The notes: a model not told the origin generated them from the sequence alone. A stretch of DNA of 64,000 nt from GCA-2683825 sp965662355 (GCA_965662355.1 CBFIHP010000013.1:103960-167959); one strand, 5' to 3'; numbered from the stretch's first letter, positions 25,248-34,665 are shown. Translations and numbers: made by a program.

Positions 25248-27185
25248 CTAGGGAAGCGTCAGCGTTAGCGCTTCCCCGTCGAGCCCGGCCGAACAAAGGG
25301 CATAGGTCGCCAGATCCACCGTGCCCGTTCCTGCCGGGGCCCGGGGGAAGGACCAGTGTTCGGAGCGTCTTTCGCCGGCCTCGAGCTGGATCGTGCGCAA
25401 GGCTTCGTGCAGGACCTCAGCCGTAGAAGAGCGCAGGAAACGGACTGCAAGCGTCGCCTGCTGGGGCGCGCTCGTGTCGTTTTGGACGACGGCAACTACT
25501 TTCAGTCCCCCCCCGCTCCGGGCCGCAGTCATGATCCGCTCGATCAGTACGAGGGGCTCGCGAATGTCCAGGTCGGCGTTCACAGCCAGGTTGGGGATCC
25601 GCTGTTCGATGCCTGAAGGCCAGGCGATGGTGAGGTCGATCGCCGGGTGCCCAGCGAGCCCGAAATGCAGGGTCCGTGTGGCGCTGGAGAGGTAGACGGA
25701 GTCGGCCAGCATCTGCCGTTTCCAGAGCTCGCCACCCGCGCGCGCCTCGATGCGCGCACCGATTCCACCGCGGTTGCTCTTACGGCCGTGAAGCCGCAGC
25801 TTCAACCAGTTCCCGCCGGCACCCTCGTTGATGTACAGGCGACTGCGTCGTTCGGTGTTCGCCGGATAGAACGCGCTGTTGTTGACGACGAAGATGTCCA
25901 TCCTGCCGTCGCCGTTCACGTCGCTGACACCCATGCCCCGTCCAACGCCGATTCCATCCAATCCGGATTCCGCCATCGAGTAGCGTGAGAACGTGCCGTT
26001 TCCGGCGTTCTTCCACAGTGCATCCGGCGAATAGATCGCGTTCTGGATGAAGGAGGCGGCCGGCACCCATCCGTTGACGACGAACAGGTCTTCCCAACCG
26101 TCGTGATCGAAATCGACCCACGCGCTACCCCAGGAGCTGAGCAACTGACCGTTGGTATGCACGCCTTCCATGGGTCCTGCGCTGGCGGCAACATCGTTGA
26201 AAACCCCGCCGTCGTTGCGCAGCAAGACGTTGATGCCGAGGTTGGAGAGGTAGAAGTCCCAATCGCCGTCGTGGTCATAGTCCGCGGCGTTGACGCCCAT
26301 GTTGCAGAGCGGGATCTGATCGTACATCGTCGCAACGGTGACGTCCGTGAAGGCCAAGCCCGAACCGGAGGACGAGTCGTTCTTGTACAGTTTGTCGCGG
26401 AGTACGAACCATCCGAAGTCATTGCCGACCTGGATGTCCGGGGTGCCGTCCTCATCGTAGTCCAGTGTCGCCACGGAAAGAGTGCACCCCGCGGTCGCCG
26501 TCCCGATCGGAGGGGGGCCGAACTGCGGTTCGAATGTCGGGTCGCGCAAGGGGCCGAACACGCCGGAGTCATCGACTCCCAAGAGTGCGGCCATCTCCAC
26601 GAAGGGCTGGGGGCCGGTGCCATCCTGATTGACGTAGAGATCGTTGGCACGCCCGATGTGGTAGGGGAAACTCAGTGCTTCGATGTAGTTGCCGACGTAG
26701 AGATCGAGATCTCCGTCCAGGTCGAAGTCGGCCCAGGCTGCGCTCGAGCTCCAACCGCTGCCTTCGACCTCTTCGGTGGTGCTGACGTTCTCGAACTGGA
26801 AGCCGCCTAGATTGCGGAAGAGGTCGTTCGGTCCGTGCGCCGTCAAGTAGAGGTCGGGCAAACCATCCTGATCGTAGTCCGCGCCGATGATGCCCATCGT
26901 GTTGCGGTCGGTGACCAACCCCGCCGTCGTGCTCAGGTCCGTGAAGGAGCCATTGTCGTTGCGTAGCACCCTTTGAAGGACATCCCCCCCGCTCAGAACC
27001 AGATCGTCATCCCCATCCTGATCGAAGTCGATCCAACCCACACCGCCGCTCATTCCGTAGGTGTCGTTGCCGGGGAGATGCTCCAGGACGAGCCCGTAGT
27101 CGTTCGAAGCATCGCGGAAGAGCGGCGCTTGAGCGGCCAGGGGAGCGATCAGGCAGAGGGGCAGGGAGCGGTAGAGCCAGCGCAT
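25248..27185 (-). CDS. secreted FG-GAP/VCBS repeat protein with ASPIC/UnbV domain
   Basis: The 645-residue product has a signal peptide ending in LAAQA. About six VCBS/FG-GAP blades follow, each with a calcium loop such as DFDQDGDDD, DYDQDGLPD, DFDLDGDLD, DYDHDGDWD or DVNGDGRMD. Near residue 480 is an ASPIC/UnbV domain (NWLKLRLHGRKSNRGGIGAR and later LTIAWPSGIEQRIPNL), as in CRTAC1-type beta-propellers. A C-terminal beta-domain of about 110 residues follows. Function in bacteria is unknown; binding at the cell surface is inferred. The start at 27185 lies just before the signal peptide; upstream in-frame codons lack any secretory character. A larger relative is at 58222. Confidence 0.85.
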   Translation of the reverse strand: MRWLYRSLPLCLIAPLAAQAPLFRDASNDYGLVLEHLPGNDTYGMSGGVGWIDFDQDGDDDLVLSGGDVLQRVLRNDNGSFTDLSTTAGLVTDRNTMGIIGADYDQDGLPDLYLTAHGPNDLFRNLGGFQFENVSTTEEVEGSGWSSSAAWADFDLDGDLDLYVGNYIEALSFPYHIGRANDLYVNQDGTGPQPFVEMAALLGVDDSGVFGPLRDPTFEPQFGPPPIGTATAGCTLSVATLDYDEDGTPDIQVGNDFGWFVLRDKLYKNDSSSGSGLAFTDVTVATMYDQIPLCNMGVNAADYDHDGDWDFYLSNLGINVLLRNDGGVFNDVAASAGPMEGVHTNGQLLSSWGSAWVDFDHDGWEDLFVVNGWVPAASFIQNAIYSPDALWKNAGNGTFSRYSMAESGLDGIGVGRGMGVSDVNGDGRMDIFVVNNSAFYPANTERRSRLYINEGAGGNWLKLRLHGRKSNRGGIGARIEARAGGELWKRQMLADSVYLSSATRTLHFGLAGHPAIDLTIAWPSGIEQRIPNLAVNADLDIREPLVLIERIMTAARSGGGLKVVAVVQNDTSAPQQATLAVRFLRSSTAEVLHEALRTIQLEAGERRSEHWSFPRAPAGTGTVDLATYALCSAGLDGEALTLTLP

Positions 27186-27520
27186 CGGGAGGGTCCAATC
27201 GTCGATACCTAAGTGGATCCTATTCCGAAAACGTTCCTCCCGGCAGTTAAATAGCACGTTCGCGGTGCGCGACCCCCGGTGCAACGCCACGCGCAGCGCC
27301 GGGTTTGCGCGCACCCCTGATCGAGCTTGGCAGGGTGTCCGTGGCCCGACGCGGGTCCCGGGATCTTTTCTCCTGGCCGAGCCCGACACTCTCCCCGGCT
27401 TTGGGCTCCCGGCTTTCGTGAAGCGCGCGTTTCATCACGACCTCGAGTGTGGAATCCTGGCCCACGGTTTCGCGCGTCTTGCTGGTTCGCGGGACGCCGG
27501 AGTCGTTATTCGATCAAGCG
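27186..27520. other. gene-free stretch
   Basis: I see no supportable gene, RNA or repeat in these 335 bases between the ASPIC/UnbV gene and the SGNH-like gene. A 402-codon frame spanning 27435-28643 is an Arg/Pro-rich shadow of the SGNH gene. Confidence 0.5.
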
Positions 27521-28588
27521 TTAGCGGAGTGTGGTCAGGTGGGGTTTCAGGCGCTCGGCGAACAGCTTGGTGAATACCTTTGCGCCTGCTTCGTTGAAAT
27601 GATCGCCGCGGGTGAAGTGCTCCTCCAGGAGGGCTTCTTCGGCGGCAAAGTTCAGCCAGCCTACGCCGCGTTGTTCGACGTACTGGCGAAGTGCCTCGGT
27701 ATAGGGAGGGAGGTGCCGTTTGGCTGAGCGTTGGTAGGCGTCGCGGCCTTCCTTTTCTTCCGTGGCGTCGCGGACGGTGCGCATGCGGACCAGGATGAGG
27801 TGGATTCCGAGCTGCTCCGCGGTATCGATCAGGCTGGGGAGGAAAGATCGGTGTACTCGTTTCTCGAAATCGAAGTGCGTATCGCTTTCGACCTGCAGGT
27901 CTGCACCTCGGTGGGCCTGCTCGAGGGCCTCGGTGGCCATTTCGTCCTCGGCAAAAGTCGAAGCGACAGCGATTCGAATGTGTTCCTTGCTCTTGTTCGT
28001 GAGCCATCCGACGAGGCGGTTCTTGAAGTAGCTCTCCAGGTTCTCCTTGGCCGCATCGCGGCGTTGGTAGAGAGACCAATGCCGCTCCAGGAGAAAGTCG
28101 ACGTGGTCGACGCCGTCGAAGTAGAGCACGCGGTTGAGCTCGACTTCTTGGTCGTCGCAGTAGAAGAAGATCCTCTTCTCGTATTCTCCGTAGACGCGGA
28201 ACGCCGGTTCGGTCAGGTAAATGTCGCGGAAGAAAACGACCGCGATGTCGGGGCGGGGATTCGCTCGTCCCAGAACGTTTTTGAGGAGAATGAACCACAT
28301 GGCACTGGCTGATCCGGCGCTTTGCATCTTCAGCGTCCGGACATCGACCAGCTGGTTCCAGAGCTCTTCGTCGATTGCGCGACCCAGGATCGAGTTTCCA
28401 AGGAAGACGACCTTGGGTTGGATTTCGGCGATGGCCTCGCGGAAGTCGACCGAGTCCTTGCGGCGCACGGGCGCTTTCTTGTCGGCACGCGAGACGAGGC
28501 CGAGATCTTCGATCGGGAGCCACCAGGTGACGGCTGCCAGAATGGAGAGCGGACCGAGGATCCGCATGAGGTGGGCGAGGGCTTTCAC
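27521..28588 (-). CDS. SGNH-hydrolase-like membrane-anchored protein (acylation partner)
   Basis: The product of about 355 residues starts at GTG 28588, three bases after the stop of the MBOAT gene, or at ATG 28567. The N-terminus is one hydrophobic anchor (ILGPLSILAAVTWWLPI). Block I of the SGNH fold is seen in VVFLGNSILGRAID, and the Asp-His pair in RGDHFNEAGAKVFTKLF near the C-terminus. The Gly-Asp-Ser motif reads GNS here. Proteins of this type (AlgJ/AlgX, DltD or PatB relatives) take acyl groups moved by an MBOAT and put them on a surface polysaccharide. The pairing supports that, but the acceptor is unknown. Confidence 0.8.
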   Translation of the reverse strand: MKALAHLMRILGPLSILAAVTWWLPIEDLGLVSRADKKAPVRRKDSVDFREAIAEIQPKVVFLGNSILGRAIDEELWNQLVDVRTLKMQSAGSASAMWFILLKNVLGRANPRPDIAVVFFRDIYLTEPAFRVYGEYEKRIFFYCDDQEVELNRVLYFDGVDHVDFLLERHWSLYQRRDAAKENLESYFKNRLVGWLTNKSKEHIRIAVASTFAEDEMATEALEQAHRGADLQVESDTHFDFEKRVHRSFLPSLIDTAEQLGIHLILVRMRTVRDATEEKEGRDAYQRSAKRHLPPYTEALRQYVEQRGVGWLNFAAEEALLEEHFTRGDHFNEAGAKVFTKLFAERLKPHLTTLR

Positions 28589-28590
28589 GT

Positions 28591-29976
28591 TCAAAACTGG
28601 AAGTAGATGAAGTCCATTCTCTGGTCGAAGCCGAAGAGCACAATCGCGATCAGTGCAGCGCCCGAAACAAGTATCTCGACGGGCCTGTTTCGGGGAGCAA
28701 ACCTGTTCCTGAAGCCCAAGAACATGAGCGGCAGCGAATAGAGCAAGACCAGGGACAACGAGTACAACCCGGCGACGAACCCCTCCGGCGTCAGGCTGCC
28801 CAGCGAACCAAAGGCCCCCACCAACCAGGTGAGACTCGGTGCGCGGAAGATCAGCCATCCGAGAAGCGTGCAGGCAAACATGAAGAACCAAGCAGCAAAG
28901 TGCCCTGCGGGCGTCCTCGGTATCCAGCTGCCACCCCGCCCCGCTTGGTGATAGCCAAAGACCAGCACTGCATGGAAAACACCCCACAGAACGAAGTTCC
29001 ACGCGGCGCCGTGCCAAAGGCCGCTCAATCCGAGCGTGACAACGAGGACGCCGAGAAAGGCGATCCCGCTTCGAACGCGAGATCCTCCCAGAGGTATGTA
29101 GAGGTAGTCGCGTATCCAACTCGAAAAGGAGATGTGCCAGCGACGCCAAAAGTCGGAGGGAGAGATCGCCGTGTAGGGAGAACGGAAGTTCTCGACGAGC
29201 TCGAATCCGAGGAGGCGCGCCGAACCGCGAGCGATGTCCGTATACGCCGAGAAGTCTGCATAGATCTGAAAGGCAAAGGCAAGCGCCCCCACGAACAGAA
29301 GCCATGCCCCGGGCTGTTCCAGCATGAAGATCTTGTTGACGACGACACCGAGGTTGTCAGCCACCACCATCTTCTTCAGATAGCCTTGAATCAGCAACGG
29401 GAAGGCCCCGCAGAAGCCATCCAATCTCCAAGTCCGGGGCTTCTCGATGAACGGTAGGAAACGCCGCGCACGCTCGATGGGGCCGGCGACCAGCTGAGGG
29501 AAGAAACCGACGAAGAGGGCAAAGTCCACAAAGTTCCGTCGGGGAACCATCTGGCCGCGGTAGATGTCGATCGTGTAGCTGAGAGTCTGGAACGTATAGA
29601 AGGAAATCCCGACGGGCAAGAAGACCTCCAACGTCCGCGCTTCCATGGAGAATCCCAGTCTGCCCAGCGCGGCAGTAAAACTACTGGAGAAGAAGTCGAA
29701 GTACTTGAAAGCTCCCAGCAGTCCCAGGTTGAACACGAGACTGACCATCAACAGCCAGCGCTTGCGTGATGGAAAGCGACCGAAGCCCAGACCACAGAAG
29801 TAGTCCACTATCGTCGAGGCTGCGATCAAGAAACAAAACCACGGATGCACCCAACCATAGAAGAGATAGCTGACCGCGAGCAGGAATAGATTCTGCAGCC
29901 CCCGCTTTTGGAGCCCCCAGTAGATGAGGACCACGATGGGAAGGAAGACGAGATAGTCCCAGCTCGTGAAGATCAA
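28591..29976 (-). CDS. MBOAT family membrane O-acyltransferase (AlgI-like)
   Basis: The 461-residue protein has about ten membrane segments and the AlgI-type landmarks: FLPVGISFYTFQTLSYTIDI, FFPQLVAGPIERA, FWRRWHISFSSWIRDYLYIP and the catalytic histidine in LSGLWHGAAWNFVLWG. It would transfer acyl groups across the inner membrane for O-acetylation of an exported glycan. The start ATG opens directly into the first membrane segment, and length and order match AlgI. The SGNH-like gene follows at three bases, so the two are surely cotranscribed. Confidence 0.93.
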   Translation of the reverse strand: MIFTSWDYLVFLPIVVLIYWGLQKRGLQNLFLLAVSYLFYGWVHPWFCFLIAASTIVDYFCGLGFGRFPSRKRWLLMVSLVFNLGLLGAFKYFDFFSSSFTAALGRLGFSMEARTLEVFLPVGISFYTFQTLSYTIDIYRGQMVPRRNFVDFALFVGFFPQLVAGPIERARRFLPFIEKPRTWRLDGFCGAFPLLIQGYLKKMVVADNLGVVVNKIFMLEQPGAWLLFVGALAFAFQIYADFSAYTDIARGSARLLGFELVENFRSPYTAISPSDFWRRWHISFSSWIRDYLYIPLGGSRVRSGIAFLGVLVVTLGLSGLWHGAAWNFVLWGVFHAVLVFGYHQAGRGGSWIPRTPAGHFAAWFFMFACTLLGWLIFRAPSLTWLVGAFGSLGSLTPEGFVAGLYSLSLVLLYSLPLMFLGFRNRFAPRNRPVEILVSGAALIAIVLFGFDQRMDFIYFQF

Positions 29977-30314
29977 AACAACGGCCCGTGGGGTGGGAAC
30001 CCGATCCTACCAGGGGAACGAAGTAGGAATCAGGTGTATTCGCGCAGGGTGCAGATATTCAGCCGAAGCCCAAGTCACGGTGTCAGAGCGCGATCATGCC
30101 GAAGTGAAGTCGCAAAGTTCCCATCGTCGAGCATGCTAGCTGATACATGGAAATGGCCGTTCGTCCGTTTCCCTGAGATTGGTGGGCTCCCATGTCGATC
30201 ACGGGATTCCCGTCGAAGTTGCCCTCGACGATACGCGCTCGGTTGTTCTGAAGACTGTCACCCATCAGCGTTCAGTAAGCTGTAACCCATCAACCTTCAG
30301 CGTACCCCGAGGCC
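29977..30314. other. gene-free stretch before the attC site
   Basis: The 338 bases between the MBOAT gene and the attC site hold no convincing frame. If the attC site once closed a cassette, that cassette's gene is gone or non-coding. Confidence 0.45.
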
Positions 30315-30397
30315 GCCTAACAAGACCTTGCTGCTGGCGCGCTGAGTGCCAGACGCGCACACTACGTGCGCGCAGCAGAAATGCAACTCCGTTAGGC
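30315..30397 (+). other. solitary integron attC site
   Basis: The site begins with GCCTAAC (RYYYAAC) at 30315-30321 and ends with GTTAGGC (GTTRRRY) at 30391-30397; the complementarity extends two bases further out on each side. Inside, TTGCTGCTGGCGCGC and GCGCGCAGCAGAAATGCAA are complementary with unpaired extra bases, as in folded attC hairpins. The total length of 83 bases is in the usual range. Orientation puts the recombination point (G/TT) just before the gene at 30414. No integrase gene is in the window. Confidence 0.8.
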
Positions 30398-30413
30398 GGA
30401 CAGCTCGACACCT

Positions 30414-30836
30414 ATGGGCAAGATCTTCTTTTACGGCCTCTTCATGGATCGGGCTCTTCTCGCCGAGAAGGGGTTTCACCCTGAAACGATTGGGCCAGCG
30501 GTGCTTTCCGACTACCGAATCCACATCGGCGAGCGAGCGACATTGTTGCCGTCCGCTTCGAGTCGGGCCTATGGAATCGTGATGGAGCTCTCGGACCAAG
30601 AGGCTCATGCGCTCTACTCGGAACCGAGTGTTCGCGCGTACAAACGAGAGCGCGTCCAGGTGGCGCTGTTGGCAAGCAACCAGGTTGTCGAGGCGTACTG
30701 TTACAACCTGCCTCGCGAATTGGGCCTAACCGGGGCGAATCCAGCCTACGCGAACGAGCTTTCGCGACGAGTTGAGGCTCTGGAGTTCGATTCGGCCTAC
30801 GTCCAAGAAATCGCGGCGTTCGGGGAGCAGTCGTAG
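30414..30836 (+). CDS. gamma-glutamylcyclotransferase-like (AIG2 family) protein, likely cassette gene
   Basis: The 140-residue product matches the GGCT/AIG2 fold: an N-terminal strand with FFYGLFMDRALL (the YGxL nucleotide-free loop of the family), AYGIVMELSDQEAHALYSEP in the middle and VEAYCYNLP later. The family cyclises gamma-glutamyl amines or peptides, but many bacterial members are unassigned. The ATG lies 17 bases after the attC site, the usual position of the first gene in an integron cassette, and GGCT-like proteins are frequent in cassettes. No second attC is seen after the gene, so the downstream edge has been lost or the gene is fixed in place. Confidence 0.75.
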   Translation: MGKIFFYGLFMDRALLAEKGFHPETIGPAVLSDYRIHIGERATLLPSASSRAYGIVMELSDQEAHALYSEPSVRAYKRERVQVALLASNQVVEAYCYNLPRELGLTGANPAYANELSRRVEALEFDSAYVQEIAAFGEQS

Positions 30837-30886
30837 TTCCACTTCCCCACTCTGTGCCCCCGGGGGAGGCCAGCGGATGACCGAGG

Positions 30887-33550
30887 ATGGACGCTGATCC
30901 TGTCAGGTCGCACCATGTGCCCATGCACGAGTCGATTCACTTCGCCAAGAAGGATCGCCCGCTTCGGGATGAGGTTTCGCGCCTCGGGGCGGTCCTGGGG
31001 AATCTCCTACGCGAGTTGGCGCCCGCGGGCGTTTTCGACACGGTCGAGACCGCACGGCTGATCGCGCGGCGGCGGCGTGAGGGGGACGGTGCTGCTGCGG
31101 CGGAGTTGGAGGCGTTGCTGACGACCCTCGCCCCTGGGCGCGCGCTCGAGGTCGTGCGTGCCTTCAGTGCGTACTTCGGCCTGGTCAACATGGCCGAACA
31201 GGTCCACCGTCTGCGTCGGCGGATCGATTACCTGCGTGAGGAAACGCCCCAGCCGGGGAGCTTGCTCGCCAGCGCCCACGCGTTGGTGAAGCGCGGTACG
31301 ACCGCGGACGAGGTGCGCGTGGCTCTTCGGAAGATGCTCGTCGAGCCGGTCTTTACCGCGCACCCCACCGAGACCGTGCGGCGCACGCTCCTGAAGAAGG
31401 ACCAGCGCCTCGCGCGCGCACTCGTCGAGCGCTTCCACGAAGCGACCCTCGATCCCGCGGCGCTCGAAACCCTCGACGGGCGCATCGCGCTCGAAATCGC
31501 CTCAGCCTGGCAAACCGACGAGGAGCATCCCGGCCGGCCGACGGTCGCCGACGAGGTCGAGCACGTGCTCTTCTTCCTATCGGACGTGCTCTATCGCGTC
31601 GTTCCGGCCTTGCACGAAGAGCTGGAGCGGGCACTCGAGAGCGCCTTCGGCGAAACCATCGCGATCGAGCGGCCGGTCGTGCGCTTCGCTTCGTGGGTCG
31701 GCGGCGACATGGACGGCAATCCGAACGTGGGGGCCGGCACGATACGCGCGACCTTGGCCCGTCATCTCGAGCTGGCTTTGCGTCGCTACCGCGAAGAGCT
31801 GCGTGGACTCCACGAACATCTCTCGCAGTCCGCGACGCGCGTGACGGTCGACGACGCGGTTCTCGAACGTTTGGAGGAGTACGCCGCGCGGTTGCCGGAG
31901 GAGCACGCGGCGATTCCGGCGATGATGCGCGACATGCCCTATCGGCGTTTGCTCTGGTTGATGGACGCGCGCCTCGCACGCAAGGGCCAGAGGAGATCCT
32001 TCGGCTACGGGCCGCCCGACGACTTGCGCGAGGACCTGACGCGGATCGCGGACAGCCTGGAGCGACACGGTGGCGCGCGCGCGGGTCTCGCGCTCGTGCG
32101 GCGAGCGCTCTGGCGGGTGCGTGTGTTCGGCTTTCACCTGGCATCGCTCGACGTGCGCCAGGACGCCGAGGTACACCGCCGCGTGCTGGATCATCTGCAG
32201 AGCGGAGCCGAGCCCGACGAGCAAGCTCAGCGCACGCTGGAGGTCTTTCGCGCCCTCGACGAAGCGCGCGCATACTATGGGCAGGAAGCGCTCGGTGCTT
32301 ACATCATCTCGATGGCCAAGGGACCCGAGGATGCACTACGCGTGCTCTCGCTGGCCCGCACGGCCGGGTTCGTCGACGCCGCCGACAAGGTCCCGCTCGA
32401 CATCGCTCCGCTCTTCGAAACCGTGGAGGACCTCGAAGGAGGTCCGCAAGTCCTGCGTTCCCTCTGCACCGATCAGGACTATGCCGCTCACTTGAACGCG
32501 CGCGGCCGTCGACAGCTGGTGATGCTCGGCTATTCCGACTCGAACAAGGACGGAGGCATCGCCGCCTCGCGCGTGGCCCTCGACCGCGCGCAAGAACGAC
32601 TCGTCGCCGCCGCGCGCGAGCTCGACCTGCACCTGACGCTGTTCCACGGACGCGGAGGCTCGATCAGCCGCGGCGGGTCCAAGCCGCGCGAAGGCATCCT
32701 CGCGGCTCCGCGCGGAGCCCTGGGAGGCCACGCCCGTTCCACCGAACAAGGCGAGATCGTTGGCGCCAAGTTCGGCCTGCGTGGCATCGCCACGCGCACG
32801 CTGGAGGTCAGCCTGGGAGCGCTCCTCGAACGCACCGCCGGCGGCGATCAAACGTTCGCTCCCACGGACGCGCAACGGGCCGTCGCGAACACCCTCGCCC
32901 GGGCCAGCCGCGAACGCTATCGCGCTCTAGTCGACGACCCCGACTTCCCCGACCTCTTCCAGGGCATGACTCCGATCGACGTGATCGAACGCCTCGCCAT
33001 CGGTTCACGCCCCGCACGACGACGCGAGATGCGCGGGGTGCAGGATCTGCGTGCCATCCCGTGGGTCTTCGCCTGGACGCAATGTCGTGCGATCCTCCCC
33101 GGCTGGTTCGGCGTCGGCACGGGCCTCGCCGCTGCGGTCGAGGAACACGGGCTGGCCGTCGTACGCGAAGCCGCGCGCCAATGGCCCTTCTTGGCGACGT
33201 TGATCGCCGACGTGGAGATGGTGTTGGCGAAGAGCGACCTGGACATCGCCGCGCGCTACGCGGCTCTGGCCGGGAGCGAGGGCGAAAAGCTGTTTCCGAT
33301 CATCGTCGACGAGCATGCGCGCGCCATCGAGTGCGTGCTGGGCATCCAGGAGAACCACGAGCTGCTCGACAAGGATCCGACGCTGCGGCGTTCGGTCCGA
33401 CTGCGCAACCCGTACGTCGACCCGTTGAGCTTTCTACAAGTCGACCTGCTCGCCCGCTGGCGCGCAGGTGGGCGTGAGGACGCGCACCTCGAACGCGTGT
33501 TGGCGCAAACGGTGCGTGGCATCGCACGCGGCCTGCGCAACACGGGCTAG
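30887..33550 (+). CDS. ppc: phosphoenolpyruvate carboxylase
   Basis: The 887-residue protein has the full bacterial PEPC length and motifs. These are VFTAHPTE (catalytic His near residue 157), VGGDMDGNPNV, LGYSDSNKDGG, FHGRGGSISRGG (glycine-rich loop), and the C-terminal RLRNPYVDPLSFLQVDLL followed by GIARGLRNTG. It converts PEP and bicarbonate to oxaloacetate and phosphate in the cytoplasm and replenishes the TCA cycle. The first ATG at 30887 has GAGG directly before it; the ATG at 30923 is an alternative with a more usual N-terminus (MHESIHFAKKD). It stands alone, downstream of the cassette-like gene. Confidence 0.96.
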   Translation: MDADPVRSHHVPMHESIHFAKKDRPLRDEVSRLGAVLGNLLRELAPAGVFDTVETARLIARRRREGDGAAAAELEALLTTLAPGRALEVVRAFSAYFGLVNMAEQVHRLRRRIDYLREETPQPGSLLASAHALVKRGTTADEVRVALRKMLVEPVFTAHPTETVRRTLLKKDQRLARALVERFHEATLDPAALETLDGRIALEIASAWQTDEEHPGRPTVADEVEHVLFFLSDVLYRVVPALHEELERALESAFGETIAIERPVVRFASWVGGDMDGNPNVGAGTIRATLARHLELALRRYREELRGLHEHLSQSATRVTVDDAVLERLEEYAARLPEEHAAIPAMMRDMPYRRLLWLMDARLARKGQRRSFGYGPPDDLREDLTRIADSLERHGGARAGLALVRRALWRVRVFGFHLASLDVRQDAEVHRRVLDHLQSGAEPDEQAQRTLEVFRALDEARAYYGQEALGAYIISMAKGPEDALRVLSLARTAGFVDAADKVPLDIAPLFETVEDLEGGPQVLRSLCTDQDYAAHLNARGRRQLVMLGYSDSNKDGGIAASRVALDRAQERLVAAARELDLHLTLFHGRGGSISRGGSKPREGILAAPRGALGGHARSTEQGEIVGAKFGLRGIATRTLEVSLGALLERTAGGDQTFAPTDAQRAVANTLARASRERYRALVDDPDFPDLFQGMTPIDVIERLAIGSRPARRREMRGVQDLRAIPWVFAWTQCRAILPGWFGVGTGLAAAVEEHGLAVVREAARQWPFLATLIADVEMVLAKSDLDIAARYAALAGSEGEKLFPIIVDEHARAIECVLGIQENHELLDKDPTLRRSVRLRNPYVDPLSFLQVDLLARWRAGGREDAHLERVLAQTVRGIARGLRNTG

Positions 33551-33642
33551 GAGGTTGAGCGCTTCCAGGGCCTCGCCGACAGACCGGGTCCCCGCCCCCA
33601 TGTCTATCCCCCGACCGCGCAGCCTCGGTCGGATCCTGCGCG

Positions 33643-33774
33643 TCAGCGCTTGGAACCGGCCCCGCCGCTCGCCCCCGTCTTGGGAGCCTTCTTCTTCTTG
33701 CCCTTCGGACGAGACTTCCCGAAGCTCCCCTTGAATATCTTGCCCCGCGCGGTCTTCGTGTCGCCTCTACCCAT
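33643..33774 (-). CDS. 30S ribosomal protein THX-like
   Basis: The 43-residue, very basic product MGRGDTKTARGKIFKGSFGK and its lysine-rich tail match the THX (bTHX/PSRP-4) family of tiny 30S proteins seen in Thermus and other bacteria. The ATG at 33774 gives the canonical MGRGD start; the longer frame to 33894 adds 40 residues with no family likeness. The tail is extended with GGAGSKR. No other ribosomal gene is near. Confidence 0.85.
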   Translation of the reverse strand: MGRGDTKTARGKIFKGSFGKSRPKGKKKKAPKTGASGGAGSKR

Positions 33775-33965
33775 ATTGGCTCTCTTCGCTGTCGTTTGGC
33801 CCGCGCCCTCGTCTGTGCCTGCTCGCAGCCTACCGTATCCACCCCGTGCTCGTACTCGGCAACATGCCAAGATCCGTGCTGTCAGCACCGGCATTCTTGG
33901 GTCCTGCTCCTGCGCGACGTCGGAATCTTGACCGTCCTCGCAGACCGCGCACGACAGAGCCCTAT

Positions 33966-33987
33966 TCCGCTAGAGGGGCAAGTCGGC
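33966..33987. repeat. dispersed 22-bp motif, copy B
   Basis: Identical to 25124-25145. The surrounding stretch between the THX gene and the cold-shock gene (33775-34290) contains no other feature I can support. Confidence 0.55.
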
Positions 33988-34290
33988 CGTGGTGATCGGC
34001 TGCCACGTCCTCTAGATGCCACCAACCCGGAGCGAAGGCGGGCTGCAAGTCCAGAACGGGGATCAGCGTGAGGCAAGCGCAAGCCCTGCGCCGTTGGCTG
34101 TTCGTGGGCGGAAACTACGCACTTCCAGACAAGCCTGGAAGGGAGTACCCCGCAGGTTCCGACAACAGGACCCCATTCCCACGCGATCGGCCCGTTCGAG
34201 AGCTCCGCGTGGAAGCGCTCCGGACTGCCATCGACACGAGCACCTCCTTGGTGATGCCCGTGGTCGCATTCAAGCGCTGAAGCGGACAGT

Positions 34291-34491
34291 TCAGCCTACT
34301 GGCGTGACGTTCTCGGCACGCGGTCCCTTGGGGCCTTCGCCAACGTCGAACGAGACTTTCTGCCCATCGTGAAGGTCGTCATAGGTCGTTCCGACCACGG
34401 ACGACATATGGAAGAAGATGTCCTTGCCATCTCCGGTGTCGATGAAACCGAAGCCCTTGTCTGTCAGACGCTTGATTGTGCCTTCTGCCAT
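34291..34491 (-). CDS. cold-shock protein (CspA family)
   Basis: The 66-residue protein is a single cold-shock domain with RNP1 as KGFGFIDT and RNP2 as DIFFHMSSV, ending GPKGPRAENVTPVG. It binds single-stranded RNA and DNA and acts as an RNA chaperone. The ATG at 34491 begins MAEGTIKRL; a frame extending to 34593 adds sequence unlike the family. The region upstream (34492-34665) has no recognisable cold-shock leader motif that I can point to. Confidence 0.95.
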   Translation of the reverse strand: MAEGTIKRLTDKGFGFIDTGDGKDIFFHMSSVVGTTYDDLHDGQKVSFDVGEGPKGPRAENVTPVG

Positions 34492-34665
34492 GTGTCTTGC
34501 TCTTGGAAGGGGGTAGGGCGCATTGGTGCCTCCGTGTCCATCGGATGGCTCCGCCGAAACCGAGACTCTATGCGATTGCTCTGCTCGCGGCACTAGGGTC
34601 TTTCGTTATCCACGACAGGGAAGTACCGCTTCCCCCCACGCCCGCCCTCAGATCGCAGCTCCCCA

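Noticed and set aside
27435..28643. 402-codon minus-strand frame over the SGNH-like gene
   Set aside because: Arg/Pro-rich shadow; the GNS and DxxH blocks lie in the other frame.
31693..33477. 594-codon plus-strand frame over ppc
   Set aside because: It is very rich in Arg, Ala and Pro, typical of an alternate frame in GC-rich coding DNA; the PEPC frame has all motifs.
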